From the NCBI GenBank assembly GCA_017449265.1, contig JAFSJW010000077.1, positions 1-64,000 on the forward strand: a DNA stretch of 64,000 nucleotides, given 5' to 3'. Within the stretch, counting starts at the first letter, position 1, and every line of letters starts with the position of its first letter. Positions 34,457-41,533 of this stretch are shown piece after piece. The notes under the pieces are model-generated. The model searched no databases, was not told the DNA's origin, and was given only the letters and a program-made list of their open reading frames with translations. This stretch comes from Treponema sp. Lineage in GTDB: Bacteria > Spirochaetota > Spirochaetia > Treponematales > Treponemataceae. Made by a program: the position numbers and the translations under genes.

Positions 34457-35975
34457 CACACGCCTTGCACTTATCAGAATAATTCCCGCACAAATGATTT
34501 TCAAGGTTCAAATCATTTCTCTTCCAGATTTCGTCCAATTCCTCGGCAAAAACATTCCCAAGCTTCGCTCCGAACTGATCGCGACAGATAGGAACAGTTC
34601 CGTCGCAAAGAATCGTCATGTCACGGCGCAGATGCCAGCACGGATTTCGCTTTAACGGAGCAAGGTCAGCCGATTTTTCGTCCGGAAGAAGCCCCGCGAA
34701 CGAGTCGTATTTTTGGATTATCAGCTTTCCGTGCGAAGGATTTTCCTTTTCCTTCCAGAAGCGGTAGAACGATTCCAAAGACGGCTCGTTTTTTTTCATC
34801 CGTACGAACTGGGGCCATACATGACCAGGGAATCGGGCCTCAAGGAACGGAACAGAATTGACCGCCAGGGAAAAATCGCTTTCAGGGCATGAATGAAGCT
34901 CTGAGTAAAGGGCGGAGTCCATCGCATCAAGAAGTATAATCCAGTCAATTTTCCCGGAAGCCTTCTGAATGTCAATTCCGCCGATAGTCTTTTCGTTCGC
35001 AAGGATTCCGTCCGTTTCCACAAGCACGGACAGATTCTCGTAAGACAAAATCTCGTTGACGAACGATGAGAAATCACTGTGCAAAAGAGGTTCTCCGAAG
35101 CACGAAAGCGATATTACTGCCTTGTCCGAGAACGAGCTTATTTTTGATACCAGCTTTCTGAATTCGGAAAGATTCATTTCGCCGCTCTCCGATATGACAG
35201 GACTTTTTGGATTGTAGCAAATCTGATGATTGTACCGCGGCGTTATCTGAATATTGTAGAACGCAGGGACCGTCTTTATAACTGGTACAGACTTCTCCGC
35301 CTCGTCGCAAAGCCTGTACGCGTCAATTCCAAAAAAGCGGTCTGAGACTTTTTCAAAAAGATTTTTGCACGCAATGAAATTGATTTTGGAGCTGCACTCA
35401 AATTCAAGGCGGAGCATACGGTAGTCTTTGTCTGAAATCAAAGTCTCAATCTCAAATGAATTTATGTCGCCTTTCATCACGGAAAAAATACCGTCGCGGG
35501 ACGCGCTCTTTGCGCCAATCTCTTTCTGGGAGTCCTTAGCCAGGGCCGCCACGATTCCGGCCGTTCCCGCAGATATTATCTCCGGCGCGATTCCGTACGG
35601 AAATCCGTCGGCAAACGAATATTCTGCTTCGTACTCGGTATGCTCGAAAACAAGCTCGTCCGTAACCTTGTCATTCAAAAAAGGCGTGTCCGCCCATGAG
35701 AAAATTGCGAAGTCGGATGAATTCTTTCCGCAAAGAGCCGAGATTTCACAAGCCACCGCCTCGTTCGTCCATTGCGACTTTTTCACAAGCTCCGCTCCCG
35801 CGCCGCATGAAGAAATCTGTGCGAAACAAGAGTCGCCGCACAGGACATAAGTTTTGTCTCCGTGACGGGAAGCCCATTCAAGCGAGAGGTCGAACGCCGA
35901 TTTTCCGGCAAAGCATTTATCGAAAGCGAATTCTGTAACAGAACCTGCGTAAAGAACAACTATGTTTTTCATCAT
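34431..35975 (-). CDS. Spiro-SPASM protein (radical-SAM-like, catalytic cluster lost)
   Basis: This family is known only from spirochaetes. Residues 1-200 resemble a nucleotidyltransferase. A radical SAM-like barrel follows, in which the CxxxCxxC motif is replaced by PRYNHQICYNP, so the SAM-cleaving cluster cannot form. The SPASM part keeps its cysteines (CWHLRRDMTILCDGTVPICRD and LCGNYSDKCKACDEYY), so auxiliary Fe-S clusters are likely. Function is unknown. It opens a tight run of glycan-type genes ending in flaA. Its start codon (ATGATG at 35975) lies in a perfect 16-bp hairpin. Confidence 0.8.
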   Translation of the reverse strand: MMKNIVVLYAGSVTEFAFDKCFAGKSAFDLSLEWASRHGDKTYVLCGDSCFAQISSCGAGAELVKKSQWTNEAVACEISALCGKNSSDFAIFSWADTPFLNDKVTDELVFEHTEYEAEYSFADGFPYGIAPEIISAGTAGIVAALAKDSQKEIGAKSASRDGIFSVMKGDINSFEIETLISDKDYRMLRLEFECSSKINFIACKNLFEKVSDRFFGIDAYRLCDEAEKSVPVIKTVPAFYNIQITPRYNHQICYNPKSPVISESGEMNLSEFRKLVSKISSFSDKAVISLSCFGEPLLHSDFSSFVNEILSYENLSVLVETDGILANEKTIGGIDIQKASGKIDWIILLDAMDSALYSELHSCPESDFSLAVNSVPFLEARFPGHVWPQFVRMKKNEPSLESFYRFWKEKENPSHGKLIIQKYDSFAGLLPDEKSADLAPLKRNPCWHLRRDMTILCDGTVPICRDQFGAKLGNVFAEELDEIWKRNDLNLENHLCGNYSDKCKACDEYYTFIF

Positions 35976-36004
35976 TTCATTATCGGAAGATGAAAAACAT
36001 AGTT
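35958..36004. promoter_or_regulatory. 16-bp perfect inverted repeat over the spiro-SPASM start
   Basis: AACTATGTTTTTCATC (35958-35973) pairs perfectly with GATGAAAAACATAGTT (35989-36004) around a 15-base loop. In the minus-strand transcript the arm nearest the gene contains its start codons, so the leader would hide the initiation site when folded. A ribosome site is not evident outside the stem. Confidence 0.7.
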
Positions 36005-36076
36005 GAATTTGATACTCAAGGTAAACTCACAAACTTGTGGTGGTTAGCGTTCCGTAACTTCGCACGCGAACATCAA

Positions 36077-37162
36077 CTACCGCCGCGTCCGTTTCTTTGG
36101 GAACTTTACTGCAACGCCCAGCTTTGTAAGAGATTCCTTTATTGCAAACTCAAGCTCCGTGCGCTGCGGATTCATAGGAAGCACAAAGTTGCGAACTTGA
36201 TTCCATGTCTTTGTGTAAAGCTCGCCTGAGGCAGTCTTTGCGTCAATCTCTTTCTTCCAGTCAGTAAGGGACGAGATGAAATCGCTTATCATAAAGGTAA
36301 GTTTTTTTCCCAGCCGCGCGTCTGGCTGAGCAAGGTTGAGCTTGTCCAAGTCCATGAGATGCCTCATGTAGCTTTCCTCAAAGTCCTTTTTCTCGTACAT
36401 GAGCGCGTTCGCAGAAGGCTGCAAGTACATATAGATGTCATTTTCAAGCGCGGCGGTGACAATCTCAAAGGAATGACCGCCGTTTATGATTTTCAAAAGC
36501 TCCTCGGTAAGGCGCGACGGCGAAACTTCCTGCAAAAGATGCGCGTTCTTCTTGATTTTATGCCTTATTGCGCGCGGGATTTTTATTCCCAGAGTTGCCG
36601 AGAACTTTACGGCGCGAATCATGCGCACAGGGTCTTCGGTAAAAATCTTATCCAGCGGAATGACAGGCTTCAGGACTTTGTTTTTTATATCCTCAACGCC
36701 GCCTACATAATCAACTACCTGCTCTTTTATGGGGTCGTAGTAAAGTGCGTTCAGAGAGAAATCGCGGCGCAAGACATCCTCATCCATCGTTCCGAAATCG
36801 TTCCCCACAGTACCGCTTTTTATTGAGCGGAATGTTGAAACCTCAAAAATCTTTTCTCCGAAAAAAACATGAACAAGGCGGAACCTCTTTCCGATTATCC
36901 GCGAGTTTCTGAACAGCTTCTTTATTTTTGAGGGCGTGGCCGCAGTCACTATGTCAAAATCCTTAGGGGTTTTTCCTACAATTAAATCTCTTACGGCCCC
37001 GCCGACTATGTACGCCTCGTAGCCGCAGTTTTTCAGATGCTCCACAATCCAGCAGGCATTCGGGTCAACAAGTTCTTTCGGTATCTTATGCTCTTCTTTT
37101 GTATAAATTATTGCCTTTTTGACAGGCCTTCCATGTTTGTCTGTAGAATAACGAAATAACAC
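36077..37162 (-). CDS. pcnB: Poly(A) polymerase / tRNA nucleotidyltransferase family
   Basis: The nucleotidyltransferase core is clear: EAYIVGGAVRDLIVGKTPKDFDIVTAATP near residue 49 with the metal-binding DFD, then RNSRIIGKRFRLVHVFFG, a pattern typical of PcnB poly(A) polymerases, and RDFSLNALYYDP. An arginine-lysine-rich tail ends the protein. It would add A tails to RNA and promote decay. The only suitable start is GTG at 37162, which lies in a perfect 13-bp hairpin. The gene follows a lipoprotein gene and precedes the spiro-SPASM gene by about 100 bp. Confidence 0.88.
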   Translation of the reverse strand: MLFRYSTDKHGRPVKKAIIYTKEEHKIPKELVDPNACWIVEHLKNCGYEAYIVGGAVRDLIVGKTPKDFDIVTAATPSKIKKLFRNSRIIGKRFRLVHVFFGEKIFEVSTFRSIKSGTVGNDFGTMDEDVLRRDFSLNALYYDPIKEQVVDYVGGVEDIKNKVLKPVIPLDKIFTEDPVRMIRAVKFSATLGIKIPRAIRHKIKKNAHLLQEVSPSRLTEELLKIINGGHSFEIVTAALENDIYMYLQPSANALMYEKKDFEESYMRHLMDLDKLNLAQPDARLGKKLTFMISDFISSLTDWKKEIDAKTASGELYTKTWNQVRNFVLPMNPQRTELEFAIKESLTKLGVAVKFPKKRTRR

Positions 37163-37190
37163 AATAGGAACATAATATTCCTATTGTGTT
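37158..37190. promoter_or_regulatory. 13-bp perfect inverted repeat over the pcnB start
   Basis: AACACAATAGGAA (37158-37170) pairs with TTCCTATTGTGTT (37178-37190) around seven bases. In the minus-strand transcript the GTG start of pcnB is in the stem. On the plus strand eight T residues follow the stem, so it also has the form of a rightward terminator, although no plus-strand gene ends here. A leader hairpin controlling pcnB is the simpler reading. Confidence 0.65.
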
Positions 37191-37231
37191 TTTTTTAATA
37201 CTATACATTTTTTGTCAGTATGCGAAAACTT

Positions 37232-38320
37232 TTAGTTCACGATAACATCATGGACAAAAAGAACCCTGCCAGGAGAACTCTCGGCTTCTACTTCCCGTGC
37301 ATCTGAGAAATCAAACAAATACCCCTCATGATCAGATATAAGGTAACCAGTCCCCGAAGTATAGATTTGTACAGCACCAGTTATTTTTTCAAGTGAGTTG
37401 TTTATATCAGTAATATTGTTACGAATTTCATTAAGTTCTGCCGATGCTGTTATCCTCCAATTACTGTTATAAGGGGCTGGTGTTGCTGCCGAATGCTCAG
37501 AAAGTTTTGTCGTTGAAGCGTCCGCATAAGAAAAATAGTTGCCTCCACCTTGTTTTATACCTACTATATAGTTTCCTGAACTAGATGCAAAAACACCTAC
37601 AACATTATCATTTTGCTCTGTAGTCATGGTAAGGCTGATATCATATGCTTCCGCAGTACCATCTGAAAACACTATGTCACCTACAGCGTTTGGAGTTACT
37701 TTTGAGCCAAGATAGCCGAATATCGCCATAATCGTAACATCAGACGAAGGCATTACAAATGTATATGTCGTTCCTGCCGTCACATTCGTAGTTGGAACTA
37801 CATTGTTATTTGAGTCCGTAACAGCAAGCGATTTTAACCTTCTCGTTCCATCTGCCGTTACTGTTAGCGTAACAGTATCCCCCGAAGCAACCGAGCTTGT
37901 TTTATCTGAGAGAACATTTCCGTTAGTAATTGAACTATCAATCGTTACAGAATAACTTACTGTCGCAACCTTGAACACTGCAGAAATCGTAACATTCGAA
38001 GCTGGCATTAAAAAAGCCCCCGCTATTACAATCACATTGTTTCCATCAGCATCCTTTACGCTCAAAGAATCTAATGCGTATCCATCAGTAGGAGTTACAA
38101 TAAGATTAATACTATCTCCCTCTAATGCAGTGGTCTTGCTCGGTGTTATCGTACCATTCGTAATTATTTCTGAAACTGTGACCGTATAAGATTTTTTTCC
38201 CTCAGAATTCTGATTATCATTTTCCCCAACATAGTTAGTTCCACCAGAACAGGCAGAAAAAAGAAAATCTGTCGCCAAAACAACAGTCGCAAGTATACCG
38301 AAAAAAGACTTTTTTTTCAT
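37232..38320 (-). CDS. Lipoprotein with InlB-type beta repeats
   Basis: The signal peptide with lipobox FLFSAC begins at ATG 38320, behind GGAGTG. Two repeats of about 75 residues follow (YTVTVSEIITNGTITPSKTTALEGDSINL... and YSVTIDSSITNGNVLSDKTSSVASGDTV...), each ending MPASNVTISAVF or MPSSDVTIMAIF, which is the divergent InlB B-repeat (Flg_new-like) pattern. The last 170 residues are unassigned. It should be a surface or periplasmic lipoprotein. Its signal peptide and leader resemble those of the LRR lipoprotein gene upstream, so the two belong to a leader-sharing family. Confidence 0.75.
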   Translation of the reverse strand: MKKKSFFGILATVVLATDFLFSACSGGTNYVGENDNQNSEGKKSYTVTVSEIITNGTITPSKTTALEGDSINLIVTPTDGYALDSLSVKDADGNNVIVIAGAFLMPASNVTISAVFKVATVSYSVTIDSSITNGNVLSDKTSSVASGDTVTLTVTADGTRRLKSLAVTDSNNNVVPTTNVTAGTTYTFVMPSSDVTIMAIFGYLGSKVTPNAVGDIVFSDGTAEAYDISLTMTTEQNDNVVGVFASSSGNYIVGIKQGGGNYFSYADASTTKLSEHSAATPAPYNSNWRITASAELNEIRNNITDINNSLEKITGAVQIYTSGTGYLISDHEGYLFDFSDAREVEAESSPGRVLFVHDVIVN

Positions 38321-38430
38321 AAAACACTCCCATAAAAGCTCCGCACTAGCGGCATTGCACGGGAGCAACGGATTCACAAGTTTTTGCTCCCGAACACATT
38401 TTCTAAAAATTACATATGCAGAACAAGTAG

Positions 38431-38472
38431 GATATAGCTGATTAATCGCTCCAACTATTAATCAGAAGTTCC
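38431..38472. repeat. Conserved hairpin element, copy 1
   Basis: ATATAGCTGATTAATCG, nine variable bases, then TTAATCAGAAGTTCC. CTGATTAAT and ATTAATCAG form a 9-bp stem. A second copy lies at 40449-40489. This copy sits between the two lipoprotein genes. Confidence 0.55.
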
Positions 38473-38496
38473 ACACAAATACACAGCAAACTCGAC

Positions 38497-38519
38497 CACC
38501 TTTGGCTTTGCCAAAGGTG
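38497..38519. terminator. Hairpin after the LRR lipoprotein gene
   Basis: CACCTTTGG and CCAAAGGTG form a perfect 9-bp stem with a 5-base loop, 14 bp past the stop at 38533. There is no T tract on the minus strand, so termination would be weak or factor-assisted. Confidence 0.5.
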
Positions 38520-38532
38520 TGTTTCCACTGAC

Positions 38533-40231
38533 CTACTCTTCAATTACATCTGCGCCAGGCTGGGCATTGTAGCTTGCACTCATAAAGTTGCTGTTTTGAT
38601 AAGTATTTTTTGCCCCCGTCGGAACATAGAATTTTACCTTTGAGCATCCGTAGAATTCTTTCGTAGAGTTATAAACAGAAAGGCTCGGAGGTGTGCTTCT
38701 CTTCAAATGCAGCTCCTCAAGGTTATTGCAGCTTCTAAAGCTGTTACCACCTATTGAAGTCAAAGTTGATGATAAAGTCACTTTTTTAAGAGCGGTTGAA
38801 TACTGGAATGTGTATGCAGGTATATATGTAAGAGCAGTATTCGTAAGGTTCACCTCCGTAAGCTTACTGCAATACGCGAATGCCTGATAACTATTGATTG
38901 TCGTTATCTGCTCAAGCCCCTCGATTTTCTCAAGGTATTTGTTATCCTCAAATGCCCCGTAAGCAAGCCATGTAGTTTCCGAAGGAAGAGTGTAAGTTTC
39001 CCCCTCCTTTGCCGCAGGATATTTGTAGAGCTTTGTCTTGTCCTTGCTGTACAGAACTCCGTCCACGGTACAGAAATTCTCGTTCGTGTCCGCAATTGAA
39101 ATAGATGTGAGCGACGTTGTGTTCTCGAATATCTGTCCTGAGATTTGGCTGTCTATGTTCGGTGGAAGTATTATTGAAGTAAGCGAGTTGTAGAAACTTT
39201 CGCTTCCCAGCGTAGTAACTCCTGTAGCTTCGGACAAGTCAACGATTGATGCTCCGAAGGTTATTCTTCCGTTACCATAGTTCGTTTGAATTGAGCTACA
39301 CATAAGTATCTTACTTTGGAATTCAGCCAATTTGTCATTCGTAAGGGTTGAGTCAGCATAAAAATAATACTTAGTTCCGTTTACAAGAGTTACGTCCGTG
39401 CGCATTGCGTTGAAGTCAGTGCTTCCAGTAAGGCAAATTCCCGTATATCCATCAGGAATCTCAGGTCCTGATGAAGGTGTTGGGTCACTCGGGTCAGAAG
39501 GGTCACCTGTGCCTGCCGGGTCGGAAGGCGTGGAAGTTTCAGGAAGTTCAGGGGCTTCTACGGTCTTGTCAATAAGATGTCCGTTCGGCTCGATGATGAT
39601 TTTATCAACAACGCTTGAAACAAGCGCATCGTACCCGGTGCATGAGAAATCCGCCATAAGGCAGATTTTTGCCTTTTTCTCTTCGGTTATGCTATCCCTC
39701 CCTGCGATTTGAGACAAGGCAGATGTTAAATCGTTCTCGTTATAAACCAAGAACCAGTCCGAAAAATCGGAAAGGCTTCTGTCCGGAAATGTGACGGTGC
39801 TTTGCGTCTGAGAAATGGCGACACCGCTCTTTTGGTACTCGTAGAGAAGCGTGTACTTGTTTTCGTCAAGATAAATCTCAAGTGTAAAATCATAAGTTCC
39901 GAACGGAACATCATTGAAAGTAATCGTTCCGCCAGAAATAGCCCCGCCCAAGCGAACGACCTTATCAGTTCCCTGCTCGCAGAAATACACCTGATAGATA
40001 ATAGAACACTTGCGTATTCTCCATCGTTATGTCCGAACTAACCAAGTCCGAAGTAACTGACTGCGGAACGGTAATTTTTACTGTGGACTTGGAAACTGAG
40101 GTCTGGGAATTATTATTTCCGCCACCAGAGCTTCCACCGCCACCGCCTCCGCCACCTGAGCCACAGGAAAGCAGGAAAGATGACGCAAAAATAACAGTCG
40201 CAAGAACACTGAAAAAGACATTTTTTTTCAT
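38533..40231 (-). pseudogene. BspA-type LRR lipoprotein, frameshifted
   Basis: The first frame (start 40231, GGAGTG upstream) encodes a lipoprotein signal (LLSC), a Gly/Ser-rich linker and DLVSSDITMENTQV, then hits a stop at 39965. The second frame continues from about 39990 with YQVYFCEQGTDKVVRL through a Pro/Asp/Thr linker into BspA-like leucine-rich repeats (LTSISIADTNENF, LYKYPAAKEGETYTLPSETTW, LEKIEGLEQITTINSYQAFAYCSKLTEVNL) to 38533. Removing one base near 40001 (GTGTTCTATTATC) joins them into one protein of about 565 residues. It may be a broken gene, a switchable gene or a sequencing error. The role would be surface adhesion or display. Confidence 0.7.
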
Positions 40232-40448
40232 AAAACACTCCAAATAAAAAATCCGCGTCAGTAGCGTCGCAAGAAACCACAGGCAGCGTCAAAACATAGG
40301 GTCTTAGAGCTACTCCAATATTTTAGGTCGAATTTTTTTTCATTGTCAATAAGTTTTCCACCTTAAAACGCCCCAGCGCACAAGAAAAAACAAAAGTTTC
40401 CTATACACCGTCATCATGCACTTTATCATTTTCCGCATTAATAATAGA

Positions 40449-40489
40449 ATATAGCTGATTAATCGTTTAAAGTGTTAGTCAGAAGTTCC
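40449..40489. repeat. Conserved hairpin element, copy 2
   Basis: ATATAGCTGATTAATCG, nine variable bases, then TTAGTCAGAAGTTCC, 40 bp before purC. The stem is kept through a G-U pair while the loop sequence differs from copy 1 at 38431, which suggests the fold matters. It could act as a purC leader, an end signal, or be a relic of a repeated lipoprotein cassette. Confidence 0.5.
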
Positions 40490-40529
40490 CAAAAGTTCCG
40501 CAAACGCGGGTTTTGGCAGGAGTTTTAGT

Positions 40530-41375
40530 ATGAAAAAGATTATCAGCGGAAAAGTCCGCGAAGTTTATGATTTGGAAGACGGAAGAATGGTCATCGTTAC
40601 TACGGACAGAATATCCGCATTCGATGTTATCCTTCCGACAGAAATCACCGGAAAGGGAAAAGTCCTTAACGCGCTCTCCGAGTTCTGGTTCTCGCTTACA
40701 AAAGACATCGTCAAGAACCACATGATTTCGTCAGACCTTAAAGATATGCCTCAAGAATTCCAGAAGCCGGAGTTTGAAGGAAGGACAATTCTTGTCAAAA
40801 AATTAAAGATGATTCCTTACGAAGTCATCGTCCGCGGATATATGTTCGGCTCAATGTACGAGGCATACAAGAAAGGAGAGCCGTTCCTCGGCCACTCTTT
40901 CACGAAAAAATACGAGCAGGCCGAAAAACTTGACGAGCCAATCGTAACGCCATCAACTAAAGCAAAGGAAGGTCACGACATCAATGTTACGCTGGAGTAC
41001 ATGAAGAATGACCTTGGCGAAGAGCTAGGCTCAAAAATCGAGAAGGCAGCTCTCGCAATCTACAAGAAGTGCTATGATCACGCCGCAAAAAACGGAATCA
41101 TCATCGCCGACACAAAATTTGAGTTCGGTCTTGACGAGAACGGAGAACTTGTGCTTGCTGACGAAGTTCTTACGCCTGACTCAAGCCGATTCTGGAACGC
41201 CGCCGAATACAAGGTTGGAACAAGTCCAAAAAGCTACGACAAGCAGTTCGTGCGCGACTGGCTCAAGGAGAACAACCTTGCCGGAGACCCGAATATCAAG
41301 GAAGTGCCCCAGGACATCGTGGCAAAAACTAGCGAGCTGTACCGCGAGTGCCAGAAAAAAATCACCGGAAAATAA
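40530..41375 (+). CDS. purC: Phosphoribosylaminoimidazole-succinocarboxamide synthase
   Basis: PurC (SAICAR synthetase) joins aspartate to CAIR in purine synthesis. Family signatures are visible: GKVREVYDLEDGRMVIVTTDRISAFDV at the start, then LVKKLKMIPYEVIVRGYMFGSMY near residue 90, IADTKFEFGLDENGELVLADEVLTPDSSRFW near 190, and YDKQFVRDWL. Its 281 residues match the SAICAR synthetase family. AGGAG lies upstream of the ATG at good distance. No other pur gene is nearby; it diverges from the LRR lipoprotein gene. Confidence 0.95.
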   Translation: MKKIISGKVREVYDLEDGRMVIVTTDRISAFDVILPTEITGKGKVLNALSEFWFSLTKDIVKNHMISSDLKDMPQEFQKPEFEGRTILVKKLKMIPYEVIVRGYMFGSMYEAYKKGEPFLGHSFTKKYEQAEKLDEPIVTPSTKAKEGHDINVTLEYMKNDLGEELGSKIEKAALAIYKKCYDHAAKNGIIIADTKFEFGLDENGELVLADEVLTPDSSRFWNAAEYKVGTSPKSYDKQFVRDWLKENNLAGDPNIKEVPQDIVAKTSELYRECQKKITGK

Positions 41376-41398
41376 AAATCTGTCGAAAGACTAATTAA

Positions 41399-41440
41399 AA
41401 GGGCTGAATAAAATATGCATGTCTATTTTATCCAACCCTT
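41399..41440. terminator. Long imperfect inverted repeat after purC
   Basis: AAGGGCTGAATAAAATA and TATTTTATCCAACCCTT pair at 15 of 17 positions around eight bases, 24 bp after the purC stop. There is no T tract. It may end purC transcription and also marks the left edge of the AT-rich R-M island. Confidence 0.45.
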
Positions 41441-41533
41441 AACGCAGGACAGTTCTAATATTCGCCACTATGTTTTATAGCCTCGCAGTAAAAGACCGTA
41501 GAAAAAAAGCAAAATTGTAAATATATTATTTTT

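Noticed and set aside
35990-36229. Plus-strand ORF of 79 codons beginning MKNIVEFDTQ
   Set aside because: Its start is the mirrored arm of the spiro-SPASM hairpin and its body is antisense to the end of pcnB.
37158-37196. Intrinsic terminator on the plus strand
   Set aside because: The shape fits, but no plus-strand gene ends here; a leader hairpin for pcnB is the better explanation, so I listed it as regulatory.
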